64,000 nucleotides of DNA from Nocardia sp. BSTN01 (GTDB lineage: Bacteria; Actinomycetota; Actinomycetes; Mycobacteriales; Mycobacteriaceae): positions 1 to 64,000 of the forward strand of contig NZ_JADKYP010000010.1 in assembly GCF_015354405.1 (NCBI RefSeq). Reading direction: 5' to 3'. The notes under the pieces are model-generated. The model was not told where the DNA came from. It was given only the letters and a program-made list of their open reading frames with translations, and did no database searches. Shown piece by piece: positions 32,819 through 42,002 of this stretch (its first letter is position 1; every line of letters begins with the position of its first letter). A program made the position numbers and the translations under genes.

Positions 32819-33493
32819 ATGAAATTGATGTACGCCCTCTGGGGACCGGATCTCGCGGATATCCTCCACGCACCGGATTTCCACCGGCGGCTGGCCGCCG
32901 CGGGGGCGACCGAACTGCAGGTCAACATCGGCGATGCCGACGTCGCCGCCGCACAACTGCGGGTGAGCACCTACGACGAACCGGTCGCCGCGATCGTCGG
33001 CGTCTGGAGCGAAGGGCAGAACGGGCCGATCACCGATCTGCTCAGCGGCGTCGCCGAGCGGATCAACGGCTGGATCGTGGAGGAACGCGAACCGCTCACC
33101 ACCGCGCGGCCCCCGGACGGAACCCGCTACGACGCACTGGCGAATATCGCGCTGCTGCGGGTTCCGAAGGAACTGAGCCGCGCCGAATGGCTGCACAATT
33201 GGCAGGATCGGCATACGACCGTGGCCATCGAAACCCAGGCCACCTTCGGTTATGTGCAGAACACAGTGGTCGCCGCGGTGACTCCTGGGCCGCGGGTGGA
33301 CGCGCTGGTCGAAGAACTGTTCCCGATGGACGCGATGACCGACCAGCACGCGTTCTGGGGCAGCGGTGGTGACGACGCGGAGTTGCAGCGCCGCGCCGGT
33401 CGCATGATGGCCAGCGTCGCGACCTTCGGCGCCGATCGCGACCTCGATGTCATCCCGACCAGCAGGTACCGCTACGACCTGACCGCCTCCTAG
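32819..33493 (+). CDS. EthD-like dimeric alpha/beta-barrel protein
   Basis: This 224-aa protein looks like a member of the EthD/dimeric ferredoxin-like group. It has two repeated halves, MKLMYALWGPDLADIL and LLRVPKELSRAEWLHNWQDRHTTVAIETQATFGYVQNTV. The second half carries the typical WxxxHTxxA pattern, and the ending includes TDQHAFWGSGGDDAELQRR. EthD-type proteins accompany oxygenases or dehydrases; the partner here is unknown. ATG 32819 follows AAGGA. It converges with the next gene, ending 4 bp from it. Confidence 0.65.
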   Translation: MKLMYALWGPDLADILHAPDFHRRLAAAGATELQVNIGDADVAAAQLRVSTYDEPVAAIVGVWSEGQNGPITDLLSGVAERINGWIVEEREPLTTARPPDGTRYDALANIALLRVPKELSRAEWLHNWQDRHTTVAIETQATFGYVQNTVVAAVTPGPRVDALVEELFPMDAMTDQHAFWGSGGDDAELQRRAGRMMASVATFGADRDLDVIPTSRYRYDLTAS

Positions 33494-33497
33494 CGGA

Positions 33498-34529
33498 TCA
33501 GAGCAGCCCGGCCTCGCGCATCAACGCCTCGACTCGCTCCGGGTCGAGCTCGCTCGGATTCACGCGCGGCGGGTCCAGCGAATCCAGCGGCGGCAGCGCC
33601 GGATCGGCGGGCACACCCGCGGCCACCGGATACTCCATGGCCGCACCGCCGCTGAGCAGACGCTGCCCGGCCGCGGCCGTCACGAATCGCACGAACCGCT
33701 GGGCGTCGGCGGCGTGCCGGCTCGACTTCAGCACGCCCGCACCGGAGAGCGAAAGGTATCCGCCCGGGTCCCCGCCGCGGAAATAGTGCGGCGCCGAGGG
33801 ACCGGTGATCCGCTCCGGCGCGAGCTGGTCGCGGTACCAGTCGGTGGCGAAGACCAGCGCGCCGCCGACCCCGCCCGCGCCGACCGCCTTCAGTGCCGCG
33901 AAGCCGTTGGGCGCGACGGTGGCGTTGTCCTTCACCCCGTGCAGCCACGCGCGCGTGGCGTTCTCGCCGTCGAGTGCCAGGAGCGCGGCAACGATCGCCT
34001 GGAAGTCCGCGCCGTGCGAATCGGCGGTCCAGCGGCCGTGCCACCGCGGCTGTTGCAGGTCCAGCAAGCCCGCGGGCAGTTCGGCGGACGCGATCTGCGC
34101 CGGATGGAAGACGAAAGCCGTCGACCGCGCGGCGATTCCGGTCCACTGCCCCGAACTGGGGCGGAACTGTTCGGGCACCTGAGCGAGGGTGTCGGGGTCG
34201 AGGCCGGCGAACAGACCGGCGCGCTCCATCCGGGCCATCGCCGGTGAATTCTCGGTGAGAACCACATCGGCCGGCGATCGGTCGCCCTCGGCCAGTACCT
34301 GATCGGCGACTTCGGCATCGGCGCCGTCGCGCACCGTCACCCGGATTCCGGTCTGCTCGGTGAAGGCATCGGCCCACTGCCGGGTCAGGCGCTGATCGTG
34401 TGCGTTGTAGACCACGATCTCCGGCTCGTCCGAGGACGCCGAACACGCGGTGATCATGGCCGAGGCCGCCAGCGCCACCACGCCGAGCACGAGTTTCCAC
34501 CGACGTTCGTGCTGCTGCGCCGCTGCCAT
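33498..34529 (-). CDS. Extracellular solute-binding lipoprotein, Fe(III)-type
   Basis: This ABC transporter substrate-binding protein resembles FbpA/FutA-type ferric-binding proteins. The product is 343 aa from ATG 34529 (GAAGGA upstream). The signal peptide ends in a lipobox (ASAMITAC). The mature protein starts PEIVVYNAHDQRLTRQWADAF, a typical family opening, followed by ADVVLTENSPAMARMERAGLF and the ending PALPPLDSLDPPRVNPSEL. No permease or ATPase gene is adjacent, so it is an orphan in this window. Confidence 0.85.
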   Translation of the reverse strand: MAAAQQHERRWKLVLGVVALAASAMITACSASSDEPEIVVYNAHDQRLTRQWADAFTEQTGIRVTVRDGADAEVADQVLAEGDRSPADVVLTENSPAMARMERAGLFAGLDPDTLAQVPEQFRPSSGQWTGIAARSTAFVFHPAQIASAELPAGLLDLQQPRWHGRWTADSHGADFQAIVAALLALDGENATRAWLHGVKDNATVAPNGFAALKAVGAGGVGGALVFATDWYRDQLAPERITGPSAPHYFRGGDPGGYLSLSGAGVLKSSRHAADAQRFVRFVTAAAGQRLLSGGAAMEYPVAAGVPADPALPPLDSLDPPRVNPSELDPERVEALMREAGLL

Positions 34530-34672
34530 GGACCGTCCTTCCGATGAGAAATCGCGCCGAGGCGACCGGCTAGCCAACCTACCCGGTGAGTCGGCGGCAC
34601 GACACGCGGTATGGCGTCGGTCTGGGTAGGGTCGGCCGTGGATCGGTACCGACCACCCACGAGGGAGCGACG

Positions 34673-36079
34673 ATGACCTGTTGCGGGCCGAATCGCCGCC
34701 ACCTGCTCGCGGCCCTGGCCGCCGCGGCCGCCGCACCGATCCTGCTCCCGGGTTCGGCTCGGGCACAGGCGAATTCACTGCGCGCGACTGATCTGGAGGT
34801 GGTCACGCTCACCGACACGTCGGCGATCATCACCTGGACGACGCTGGCCGATGCGTCGGGCACACTGGTCCCGGTCGAAGCGGGCACCGAAATCCGCTTG
34901 GCCCCTGCGGATTCCACCGGGCCCGCCCGGACGGTCCCCCTGGCCGGCGCCGACCGGACGGCGTATCACTACGCCCAGATCGACGGCCTGGAGCCGGGAC
35001 GGCGGTATCGATTCGAGGCGTGGTCGGACGGAGTGCGGGCGGTACCGGCCCCGGAGTTGGTCACCCATCTGCCCGGCGCACCCGAACGTAGCGGTGAATT
35101 CAGCACTCTCGTCGCTCCCCCGGGCCGGCTGCTGCGCACCCTCGCGCTCTGCAACGACGTGCACATCGGTGAGGAGACCAGCGGCATCATCGCCGCCGGC
35201 CTGCCGCCGGGCGTGCGACAGGAACCGGGACTGCCGCCGTACCCCGAGGTGATGCTGGCGGCATTGCTCGACGATCTGCGTCGGCCGGATCGCGGCGCCG
35301 ACCATCTGATCCTGGCCGGTGATCTGACCGCGGAAGCCACCCCCGAGCAAACCCGGACGGTGCGAAATCGGCTGGACGCCTGGGGAATCGAGGGCCGGGA
35401 CTGGTTCGCCGCACGCGGCAATCACGACCGTCCCCATACCGGCGCCGACTACGCCGGCTGTCCGGCGGTGACGGCCGACCACCACGACTGCTGGGGCGAA
35501 TCCTTCCTTCCCCCGGCACAATCGACAGAACACCGGCTCGGCGGGCTGCGGCTGATCGGACTCGACACCACCGAACCGGACGGCTCCGGGGGCAGTATCG
35601 GTCCCGGGCAATTCGATCGCCTGCGCGAATCGCTGCGTCGTGACCCCGATCGGCCGACGGTCGTCTTCGGACATCATCCGGTCACCGCGGAATCGGGGCT
35701 GACCAATCTCGCCGGCCCGAATTTCGTGCTGAATCGATCGGACGCGCTCACCCTGCAGCAGCTGTATCAATCGACGCCGGGGGTGTTCTTTCACCATGCG
35801 GGCCATACCCATCGCAATCGCCGCACCCGCCCCGACATCCCGCTCCGGGTGGAATTCCTGGAAGTGGGCGCGGTGAAGGAGTATCCGGGCGGGTACACCC
35901 TGCTGCGCCTCTACGAGGGCGGCTACATGGTCAATTTCTACAAAACCCGCACCCCGGACGCGCGGCGGTGGAGCACCCGCAGCCGGGCCGAATATCTCGG
36001 ACTGATGCCCGAGTACACACTGGGAAGCACCGCCGATCGCAACCATGTTGTCCTCGGTGATCTTTCGGGACTGTCCTGA
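34673..36079 (+). CDS. Tat-exported metallophosphoesterase (purple-acid-phosphatase-like)
   Basis: This 468-aa exported phosphohydrolase has a twin-arginine signal (NRRHLLAALAAAAAAPILLP, cut near ARA-QA). A fibronectin-III-like domain follows (about 40-130; ATDLEVVTLTDTSAIITWTTL), then a calcineurin-like metallophosphatase domain. The metal ligand motifs are NDVHIG, AGDLT, RGNHD, GHHP and GHTH. Substrate could be phosphomonoesters, diesters or nucleotides. ATG 34673 follows GAGGGAG. Confidence 0.92.
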   Translation: MTCCGPNRRHLLAALAAAAAAPILLPGSARAQANSLRATDLEVVTLTDTSAIITWTTLADASGTLVPVEAGTEIRLAPADSTGPARTVPLAGADRTAYHYAQIDGLEPGRRYRFEAWSDGVRAVPAPELVTHLPGAPERSGEFSTLVAPPGRLLRTLALCNDVHIGEETSGIIAAGLPPGVRQEPGLPPYPEVMLAALLDDLRRPDRGADHLILAGDLTAEATPEQTRTVRNRLDAWGIEGRDWFAARGNHDRPHTGADYAGCPAVTADHHDCWGESFLPPAQSTEHRLGGLRLIGLDTTEPDGSGGSIGPGQFDRLRESLRRDPDRPTVVFGHHPVTAESGLTNLAGPNFVLNRSDALTLQQLYQSTPGVFFHHAGHTHRNRRTRPDIPLRVEFLEVGAVKEYPGGYTLLRLYEGGYMVNFYKTRTPDARRWSTRSRAEYLGLMPEYTLGSTADRNHVVLGDLSGLS

Positions 36080-36128
36080 ATCACCGATCCGGCGACTCCG
36101 GACCGCAGCGTGGGAGCGGGCGGGCAAA

Positions 36129-36134
36129 TACACT
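36129..36134 (+). promoter_or_regulatory. -10 element for a leaderless marR transcript
   Basis: TACACT ends 7 nt before the ATG of the MarR gene, with no Shine-Dalgarno sequence between, which fits leaderless translation. Confidence 0.45.
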
Positions 36135-36141
36135 CGGCGGT

Positions 36142-36678
36142 ATGGCCGCACCCCGCCCGCTTCCGCTGGACCCGATCGAAGAGGCCCACCGCCAGTGGAC
36201 CTCGCACGGCTGGGGCGATGTCGCCGACGGCATGGCCGCGGTGACCTCTCTGGTGCGGGCCCAGCAGATCGTGATGGCCCGGGTGGACGAGGCGCTGCGC
36301 CCGTCGGGGCTGACCTTCTCCCGCTACGAATTGCTGACGCTGCTCGGCTTCAGCAAGACCGGAGCGCTGCCGATGGCGACGGCCAGCGCCCGGTTGCAGG
36401 TCCACCCGACGAGTGTCACCAATACCGTCGATCGGCTCGAAGCGGCCCAACTGGTCAAACGAGTACCACACCCCAGCGACCGCCGGGCAACCCTGATCGA
36501 GATCACGGCCGCCGGCCGCGATCTGGCGGCGGCGGCCACCCGGGAATTGAACGAGAAGGTCTTCGCCCGGCCGGGCCTACCACCGGAGCGTCTCCACCTC
36601 CTGCTGCAACTGCTCGCGGAGTTCCGGCGCGAGGCGGGTGACTTCGACAGCGGCGACACGCCGACCCGGTGGGCCTGA
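36142..36678 (+). CDS. MarR family transcriptional regulator
   Basis: This 178-aa winged-helix regulator contains the typical segments LRPSGLTFSRYELLTLL, LPMATASARLQVHPTSVTNTVDRLEAAQLVKRVPHPSDRRATLIEITAAGRDL (recognition helix and wing). The ligand is unknown. The start codon is 7 nt after a TACACT -10, so the message is probably leaderless. The Hsp70-like gene follows on the same strand. Confidence 0.93.
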   Translation: MAAPRPLPLDPIEEAHRQWTSHGWGDVADGMAAVTSLVRAQQIVMARVDEALRPSGLTFSRYELLTLLGFSKTGALPMATASARLQVHPTSVTNTVDRLEAAQLVKRVPHPSDRRATLIEITAAGRDLAAAATRELNEKVFARPGLPPERLHLLLQLLAEFRREAGDFDSGDTPTRWA

Positions 36679-36751
36679 GGGTCGACTCACCAGCATTCCG
36701 GCAGCGACATCCCGGGCCGTTGCCTTCCCATCGGCGGCCGAAAGGTTCACC

Positions 36752-37834
36752 ATGGACGCCATGGTGCTGGTCCTGGGCGTGTCGGCGGGCGCTGGTGGCG
36801 CGCGCGCCATGCTCACCCACTCCGATCAGCCGCATCTGCCGCCGATCGACCGCTGTGTGGTCGCCCGCCGCGCGGGGGCGGGGGTCGAGGAGCCGGTCTT
36901 CCAGGCCATCGACGCGATGCGGGCCTCCGCGGCCGACCGCGACGAATTCGTCACCGGCATCGCCGTCACCTCACGCTGCGCCCTGCACGCCGAGGCGATC
37001 CGGGCCGCGGCCGGGCGCAGCCGGCTCACCATCATCGACGAACCGCCGGCCCAACTGCGGTATCTGCGGTTCAGCGGGCAACTGCCCGACGAGGGGGCGG
37101 TGCTGATCTACGACCTCGGCAGTTCCGGGCTCACCCTCACCGAGGCCGATTGCCGCACCCAGGCCATCCTGGCCGCCAAGCGCAGCACTCTCCTGGGCGG
37201 CGACGGCCACGACGCCCTGCTGCGCTGGCACCTCGCACACGGCGGGGTGGAGATCGACAATGCCGCCGGGCGTGAGTACAAGGAGCAGCTCAGCGCCTTC
37301 CGGGTGGTAACGGTCGGCGATCCGCGTTCGGGCACGCGAATCGTCGTGACCCGCAGCGATTTCCGCGATCTGGTCGCGGCCGGGATCCATCATTCGGTGT
37401 CGTATGTGCGGCAACTGATCGACGACACCGGGGTCGCGCCGCGGGCGGTGGCGCTGCTGGGCGGTTGCACGCGCAGTCCGGGGGTCCGGGAGTCGCTGGA
37501 GCAACTGCTGGACCTGCCGGTGATCTACGATCCGGAGCCGGATTTCGTCTCCGCGCGCGGGGCGGTGCTGATGGCCACCGAACAACCGGCGGCGCGCCGG
37601 GTGCGCGGTATCCGATTCGCTCCGCCGCAGTGCGGGCCGGCGACGCCGGCGCCGCGACCGGCGGTATCGCGGCGCAAGGTGGTCGCCGCGCTGGCGGTGA
37701 CCGCAGCGCTCGGTGCGACGGTCACCGGCCTGCTGGTCACCGGACACGATTCGGCGCGGCCGGCGCACGACGGCACCCCGGCCCGTCCGGTGGAGGTCGC
37801 GGGCAGTAGCGCCGAACCGGTTCCCGGGAAGTAA
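36752..37834 (+). CDS. Hsp70-like ATPase-fold protein with C-terminal membrane anchor
   Basis: This 360-aa protein has a degenerate actin/Hsp70 nucleotide-binding fold. LIYDLGSSGLTLTEAD resembles the phosphate 2 motif and VALLGGCTRSPGVRESLEQLL matches the adenosine motif of Hsp70, but the N-terminal phosphate 1 motif is atypical (VLVLGVSAGAGGARAML). A single transmembrane segment near the C-terminus (KVVAALAVTAALGATVTGLL) is followed by a short polar tail. There is no peptide-binding domain. Similar proteins occur in Corynebacteriales with unknown role. ATG 36752 follows AAAGG. Confidence 0.72.
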   Translation: MDAMVLVLGVSAGAGGARAMLTHSDQPHLPPIDRCVVARRAGAGVEEPVFQAIDAMRASAADRDEFVTGIAVTSRCALHAEAIRAAAGRSRLTIIDEPPAQLRYLRFSGQLPDEGAVLIYDLGSSGLTLTEADCRTQAILAAKRSTLLGGDGHDALLRWHLAHGGVEIDNAAGREYKEQLSAFRVVTVGDPRSGTRIVVTRSDFRDLVAAGIHHSVSYVRQLIDDTGVAPRAVALLGGCTRSPGVRESLEQLLDLPVIYDPEPDFVSARGAVLMATEQPAARRVRGIRFAPPQCGPATPAPRPAVSRRKVVAALAVTAALGATVTGLLVTGHDSARPAHDGTPARPVEVAGSSAEPVPGK

Positions 37835-38060
37835 GGCCGCAGATCACCCGTCGAGTTTCACGGTGCCTTCTCGGCGTTCATCGCCGCCGCACACGGGTCC
37901 GGGTGGCGAGGCGGGAGCGGTTCTGCACCCAGTAGGTGCCGGAATCGGCGGCCGACAACCACAGCGGCCCGGCTCGCCCCGCCCGTACCGGCCGGATCGG
38001 CGAATACGGGCGGCGGCGGCCGGGCCGTCGACTATGTGCGGTGCTCGGTGACGAGACTGC

Positions 38061-38837
38061 TCAGCGGTGTTCGAAGTTCGCCGCGCGCTTCTCCACGAAG
38101 GCGGTCATGCCCTCGGTCTGATCCTCGGTGGCGAACAGGGAGTGGAACACCCGGCGCTCGAAACGCAGGCCCTCGGTGAGCGTGGTTTCGTACGAGCGGT
38201 TCACGGCCTCCTTGGCGATCATCACCGACGGCAGCGACATGCCGGCGATGGTCTCGGCGACCTCACGGGCGGTGGACAGCAGTTCCGCCGCCGGGACGAC
38301 GCGGGCCACCAGCCCTGCGCGTTCGGCCTCCTCGGCGCCCATATTGCGGCCGGTGAGAATCAGATCCATGGCCTTGGCCTTGCCGACCGCGCGGGTCAGG
38401 CGCTGTGAGCCGCCCATACCGGGGATCACGCCGAGCTTGATCTCCGGCTGGCCGAACTTCGCGGTGTCGGCGGCGATCAGGATGTCACACATCATCGCCA
38501 GCTCACAGCCGCCGCCCAGGGCGTATCCGGCCACCGCCGCGATGATCGGCTTGCGGAACGCGCCGACCCGGTCCCAGCCCTGGAAGAAATCGGCCAGGAA
38601 CATGTCCATATAGGACTTGGACTGCATCTCCTTGATATCGGCACCGGCGGCGAACGCCTTCTCCGAACCGGTCAGCACCACCGCGCCGATACCCGCATCG
38701 GCCTCCACCTCGTCGAGTGCGGCGGTGATGTCGGTGAGCACCTGCGTATTCAACGCGTTGAGTGCCTTGGGCCGATTCAGGGTGATCACCGCGACGCGTC
38801 CGGTGCGCTCCAGCAGAATGGTCTCGAAGTCGGTCAC
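38061..38837 (-). CDS. Enoyl-CoA hydratase (EchA8-like)
   Basis: This crotonase-family enzyme hydrates 2-enoyl-CoAs to 3-hydroxyacyl-CoAs. The product is 258 aa and very close to mycobacterial EchA8. The oxyanion-hole segment is [12 protein letters not shown], and the catalytic glutamates lie in [14 protein letters not shown] and [24 protein letters not shown]. The GTG at 38837 follows AAGGGAA. In this operon it could hydrate methacrylyl-CoA in valine breakdown. It is the last gene of a five-gene minus-strand operon, 16 bp after mmsB. Confidence 0.95.
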   Translation of the reverse strand: MTDFETILLERTGRVAVITLNRPKALNALNTQVLTDITAALDEVEADAGIGAVVLTGSEKAFAAGADIKEMQSKSYMDMFLADFFQGWDRVGAFRKPIIAAVAGYALGGGCELAMMCDILIAADTAKFGQPEIKLGVIPGMGGSQRLTRAVGKAKAMDLILTGRNMGAEEAERAGLVARVVPAAELLSTAREVAETIAGMSLPSVMIAKEAVNRSYETTLTEGLRFERRVFHSLFATEDQTEGMTAFVEKRAANFEHR

Positions 38838-38853
38838 TGTTTCCCTTTCTCGG

Positions 38854-39771
38854 CTACTCGCCGGAATCCTGGCCCGGCTCCGCGCCGGAACGGCGACGAA
38901 TATCGGTGACGATAGCGGAGAAGTCGAGGTCCCCCGCCGACCGGTTGAACTGCTCGTAGATCTCGGCCGCCAGCAAACCGAACCGTCCCTCGACATCGTT
39001 GTCGCGCAGCGCATTCGCGGCCAGGCCGAGGTCCTTGTTCATCAGCGCGGTCGCGAATCCGGGCCGGTATTCGTTGTTGGCGGGGCTGGTCGGCACCGGG
39101 CCGGGCACCGGGCAATAGGTGGTCAGCGACCAGCATTGGCCCGAGGCCGTGGAGACCACGTCGTAGAACTTGTCGTGGGTGAGGCCCAGCTTCTCGCCCA
39201 GCACGATCGCCTCGGACAGACCGATCATCGAGATGCCCAGCATCATGTTGTTGCAGATCTTCGCGGCCTGCCCCACGCCCGCGCCGCCGCAGTGCACGAC
39301 CTTGCCGCCCATCACGTCCAGCACCGGCTGCGCCGCGGCGAAGTCCTCGGCCTCGCCGCCGACCATGAAGGTCAACGTGCCGGCGGTGGCACCGCCGACG
39401 CCGCCGGACACCGGCGCGTCCAGGGCCCGATGCCCCGCTGCCACAGCGACTTCCGCCGCGCGCTTGGCGTCGGCGACGTCGATGGTGGAACAGTCGATGA
39501 ACAGGGTGCCGGGTTTGGCGGACGGCAGCACAGCGTCGTAGACGTCGAGCACGACGCGGCCGTTGGGCAGCATGGTGATGACGATCTCGGCTTCCGTCAC
39601 GGCCGCCGCGGCGGTGTCGACGACCTCCGCCCCGTCGGCGCGGGCCTGTTCCTGCGCGGCCGGTACGGGGTCGTAGGCCAGTACCTGATATCCGGCACGC
39701 ACCAAGTTCGCGGCCATCGGACCGCCCATATGCCCGAGGCCAAGGAAGGCCACCTTCGTCACGTTCGTCAC
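38854..39771 (-). CDS. mmsB: 3-hydroxyisobutyrate dehydrogenase
   Basis: It oxidises 3-hydroxyisobutyrate to methylmalonate semialdehyde with NAD in valine catabolism. The product is 305 aa. The Rossmann motif is [16 protein letters not shown]. The substrate motif is [16 protein letters not shown]. The catalytic lysine region is [15 protein letters not shown], and [10 protein letters not shown] follows. The start is the GTG that overlaps the hydrolase stop codon by 4 nt; a second GTG lies three codons on. Confidence 0.97.
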   Translation of the reverse strand: MTNVTKVAFLGLGHMGGPMAANLVRAGYQVLAYDPVPAAQEQARADGAEVVDTAAAAVTEAEIVITMLPNGRVVLDVYDAVLPSAKPGTLFIDCSTIDVADAKRAAEVAVAAGHRALDAPVSGGVGGATAGTLTFMVGGEAEDFAAAQPVLDVMGGKVVHCGGAGVGQAAKICNNMMLGISMIGLSEAIVLGEKLGLTHDKFYDVVSTASGQCWSLTTYCPVPGPVPTSPANNEYRPGFATALMNKDLGLAANALRDNDVEGRFGLLAAEIYEQFNRSAGDLDFSAIVTDIRRRSGAEPGQDSGE

Positions 39772-40850
39772 TCCTGTGCTCCGCTCAGTCCGAGTTCCCG
39801 GTCGCCCAGATCGGCGAAATAGCTGTCCACCAGCGCATCCGACACCTCGGCGAGGGTGGCGGGCGCCCACTGCGGGTTGCGGTCCTTGTCGACCACCTGG
39901 GCGCGGATGCCCTCCACCAGATCGTGGGTGGTCAGCGCGGCCACCGAGACCCGGTACTCCTCGTCGAGCGCCTGTTCCAGGTTCGCCGCCCGCCGGGCGT
40001 TGCGCAGGGACCGCAACGTAACCTTCAGCGCCACCGGCGATTTCGCCAGCACATCGCCGGCCGCCTTGGCGGCCTCGGGGGCATCGTGGCGCTGCAGCCG
40101 CGCGACGATCTCCTCGACCGTGTCGGCGCTGTAGCAGGCGTCGATCCAGGACCGCTGCGCGGCGAGATCCGACACCGGCGCGGGCTGCGCGACGGCCGCG
40201 ATCGCGGCGTCGGCATCCGTGCGCCGCAACTGCGCCAGCAGATCCGGAATGCGTTCGGCCGGAACGAAATGGTCGGCGAATCCGGCCGCGATCGCATCAC
40301 CGGCGCCCATGCGGGCCGTGGTCAGGGCGACGTGGGTGCCCAGTTCCCCCGGTGTGCGCGCCAGCAGATAGGTGCCGCCCACATCGGGAATGAAGCCGAT
40401 GCCGGTCTCGGGCATGCCGACCATCGACCGCTCGGTCACGATGCGGCGATTGCCGTGTGCGGACAGCCCCACACCGCCGCCCATCACGATGCCGTCCATC
40501 ACGGCGACATACGGTTTCGGATAGTTGCCGATCAGCGCGTTGAGGATGTACTCGTCACGCCAGAACCGGCCACTCGGCGAATCGGCGCTGTCGTGGCGCG
40601 AAACACCATGCGTCACAGCGTTCTTCGCGTCGGTGTGAATCGCGACGATATCGCCGCCCGCGCACAGGCCGCGTTCCCCGGCGCCGGTCAGCACCACCGT
40701 GCGGACCTCGTCGTCGTCGGCCCACTCGCGCAGGGTCGACAGAATCGCCTGCGCCATGGAGTGATTGAGCGCGTTGATGGCCTTGGGCCGGTTGAGCGTG
40801 ATCAGGCCGACGCCGTCACGCTTGTCGAACAATACTTCTGCTTCGGTCAT
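39768..40850 (-). CDS. 3-hydroxyisobutyryl-CoA hydrolase
   Basis: It hydrolyses 3-hydroxyisobutyryl-CoA to the free acid, the step that frees CoA in valine catabolism. The product is 360 aa, a crotonase-superfamily member with the longer hydrolase C-terminal region. The motifs GLCAGGDIVAIH, VMDGIVMGGGVGLSAHGNRRIVTERS, PETGIGFIPDVGGTYLLAR and the late RAQVVDKDRNPQWAPATL signature mark the HIBCH type. The ATG at 40850 follows GGAAAG. It overlaps mmsB by 4 nt. Confidence 0.95.
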   Translation of the reverse strand: MTEAEVLFDKRDGVGLITLNRPKAINALNHSMAQAILSTLREWADDDEVRTVVLTGAGERGLCAGGDIVAIHTDAKNAVTHGVSRHDSADSPSGRFWRDEYILNALIGNYPKPYVAVMDGIVMGGGVGLSAHGNRRIVTERSMVGMPETGIGFIPDVGGTYLLARTPGELGTHVALTTARMGAGDAIAAGFADHFVPAERIPDLLAQLRRTDADAAIAAVAQPAPVSDLAAQRSWIDACYSADTVEEIVARLQRHDAPEAAKAAGDVLAKSPVALKVTLRSLRNARRAANLEQALDEEYRVSVAALTTHDLVEGIRAQVVDKDRNPQWAPATLAEVSDALVDSYFADLGDRELGLSGAQE

Positions 40851-40858
40851 ATCTTTCC

Positions 40859-41998
40859 TTATGCCGCGCCGACTACCGAGCGGGCCACCACGACCCGCAT
40901 GATCTCGTTGGTTCCCTCGAGAATCTGGTGCACGCGCAGGTCGCGCACGATCTTCTCGATTCCGTACTCGGCCAGATAGCCGTAGCCACCGTGCAATTGC
41001 AGGGCCTTGTTGGCCACCTCGAATCCGGCATCGGTGCCGAAGCGCTTGGCCATCGCGCACAGTTCCACCTTGTCGGCGGCATCGGCGTCCAGCGCGGCCG
41101 CGGCCCGCCACAGCAGGGTCCGCGCCGCCTCCAGCGAGGTGCGCATATCGGCGAGGTCGAACTGCAGCGCCGCATTGTCGAGCAACCGGGCACCGAATGC
41201 CTTGCGCTGGGCCATATACGCGACGGTCCGGTCCAGCGCGGTCTGGCCGCCGCCGAGGGAGCAGGCCGCGATGTTGAGCCGGCCGCCGTTGAGGCCGTTC
41301 ATCGCGATCCGGAAGCCGTTGCCCTCACCGCCGAGCAGATTCGCCGCCGGCACCCGGGCATCGTCGAGGATGACCTGCCGCGTCGGCTGCGCGTTCCAGC
41401 CCATCTTCTTCTCGTTGGCGCCGAAGGAGAGTCCGGGTGTATCCGCGGGCACGATGAAGGCCGAGATGCCGCGCGAACCGGCGTCGTCGGTCCGCGCCAT
41501 CAGTACGTACACATCGGTGCTGCCCGCGCCGGAGATGAACTGCTTGACCCCGGTGAGCAGATAGTCGTCGCCGTCACGAACGGCCCTGGTGCTCAGGGCC
41601 GCCGCGTCCGAGCCGACTCCCGGTTCGGTGAGCGCGTAACTGCCCAGCAGATCCATCGAGGTCAGCCCGGGTAGCCACCGATTGCGCTGGGCCTCGGTGC
41701 CGTAGCTGTCGATCATCCACGCGGCCATGTTGTGGATGGAGATGTAGGCCGCGATCGCCGGGCATCCGGTGGCGAGCTGTTCGAAGATCCGCACCGCGTC
41801 CACACGGCGCAATCCGGAGCCGCCGACATCCTCACCGACGTAGATGCCGCCCATGCCGAGCGAGCCGGCCTTGCGCAGTACATCGATCGGAAAGTGCTTG
41901 CGCTCGTCCCATTCCAAGGCGTTCGGCGCGAGCAGTTCGTCGGCGAAACCGCGCGCGGTGTCCACGATCGCCTGTTCGTCCTCGTCGAGTACGAACAT
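40859..41998 (-). CDS. Acyl-CoA dehydrogenase, probable isobutyryl-CoA dehydrogenase
   Basis: This FAD enzyme probably oxidises isobutyryl-CoA to methacrylyl-CoA. The product is 379 aa. The family signatures ALTEPGVGSDAAAL and QLHGGYGYLAEYGIEKIVRDLRVHQILEGTNEIMR are present, with the catalytic Glu in LEGTNEI. Substrate is inferred from its place between mmsA and the hydrolase gene. The ATG at 41998 is 4 bp after the mmsA stop; 8 bp separate it from the hydrolase gene. Confidence 0.93.
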   Translation of the reverse strand: MFVLDEDEQAIVDTARGFADELLAPNALEWDERKHFPIDVLRKAGSLGMGGIYVGEDVGGSGLRRVDAVRIFEQLATGCPAIAAYISIHNMAAWMIDSYGTEAQRNRWLPGLTSMDLLGSYALTEPGVGSDAAALSTRAVRDGDDYLLTGVKQFISGAGSTDVYVLMARTDDAGSRGISAFIVPADTPGLSFGANEKKMGWNAQPTRQVILDDARVPAANLLGGEGNGFRIAMNGLNGGRLNIAACSLGGGQTALDRTVAYMAQRKAFGARLLDNAALQFDLADMRTSLEAARTLLWRAAAALDADAADKVELCAMAKRFGTDAGFEVANKALQLHGGYGYLAEYGIEKIVRDLRVHQILEGTNEIMRVVVARSVVGAA

Positions 41999-42002
41999 CG
42001 CC

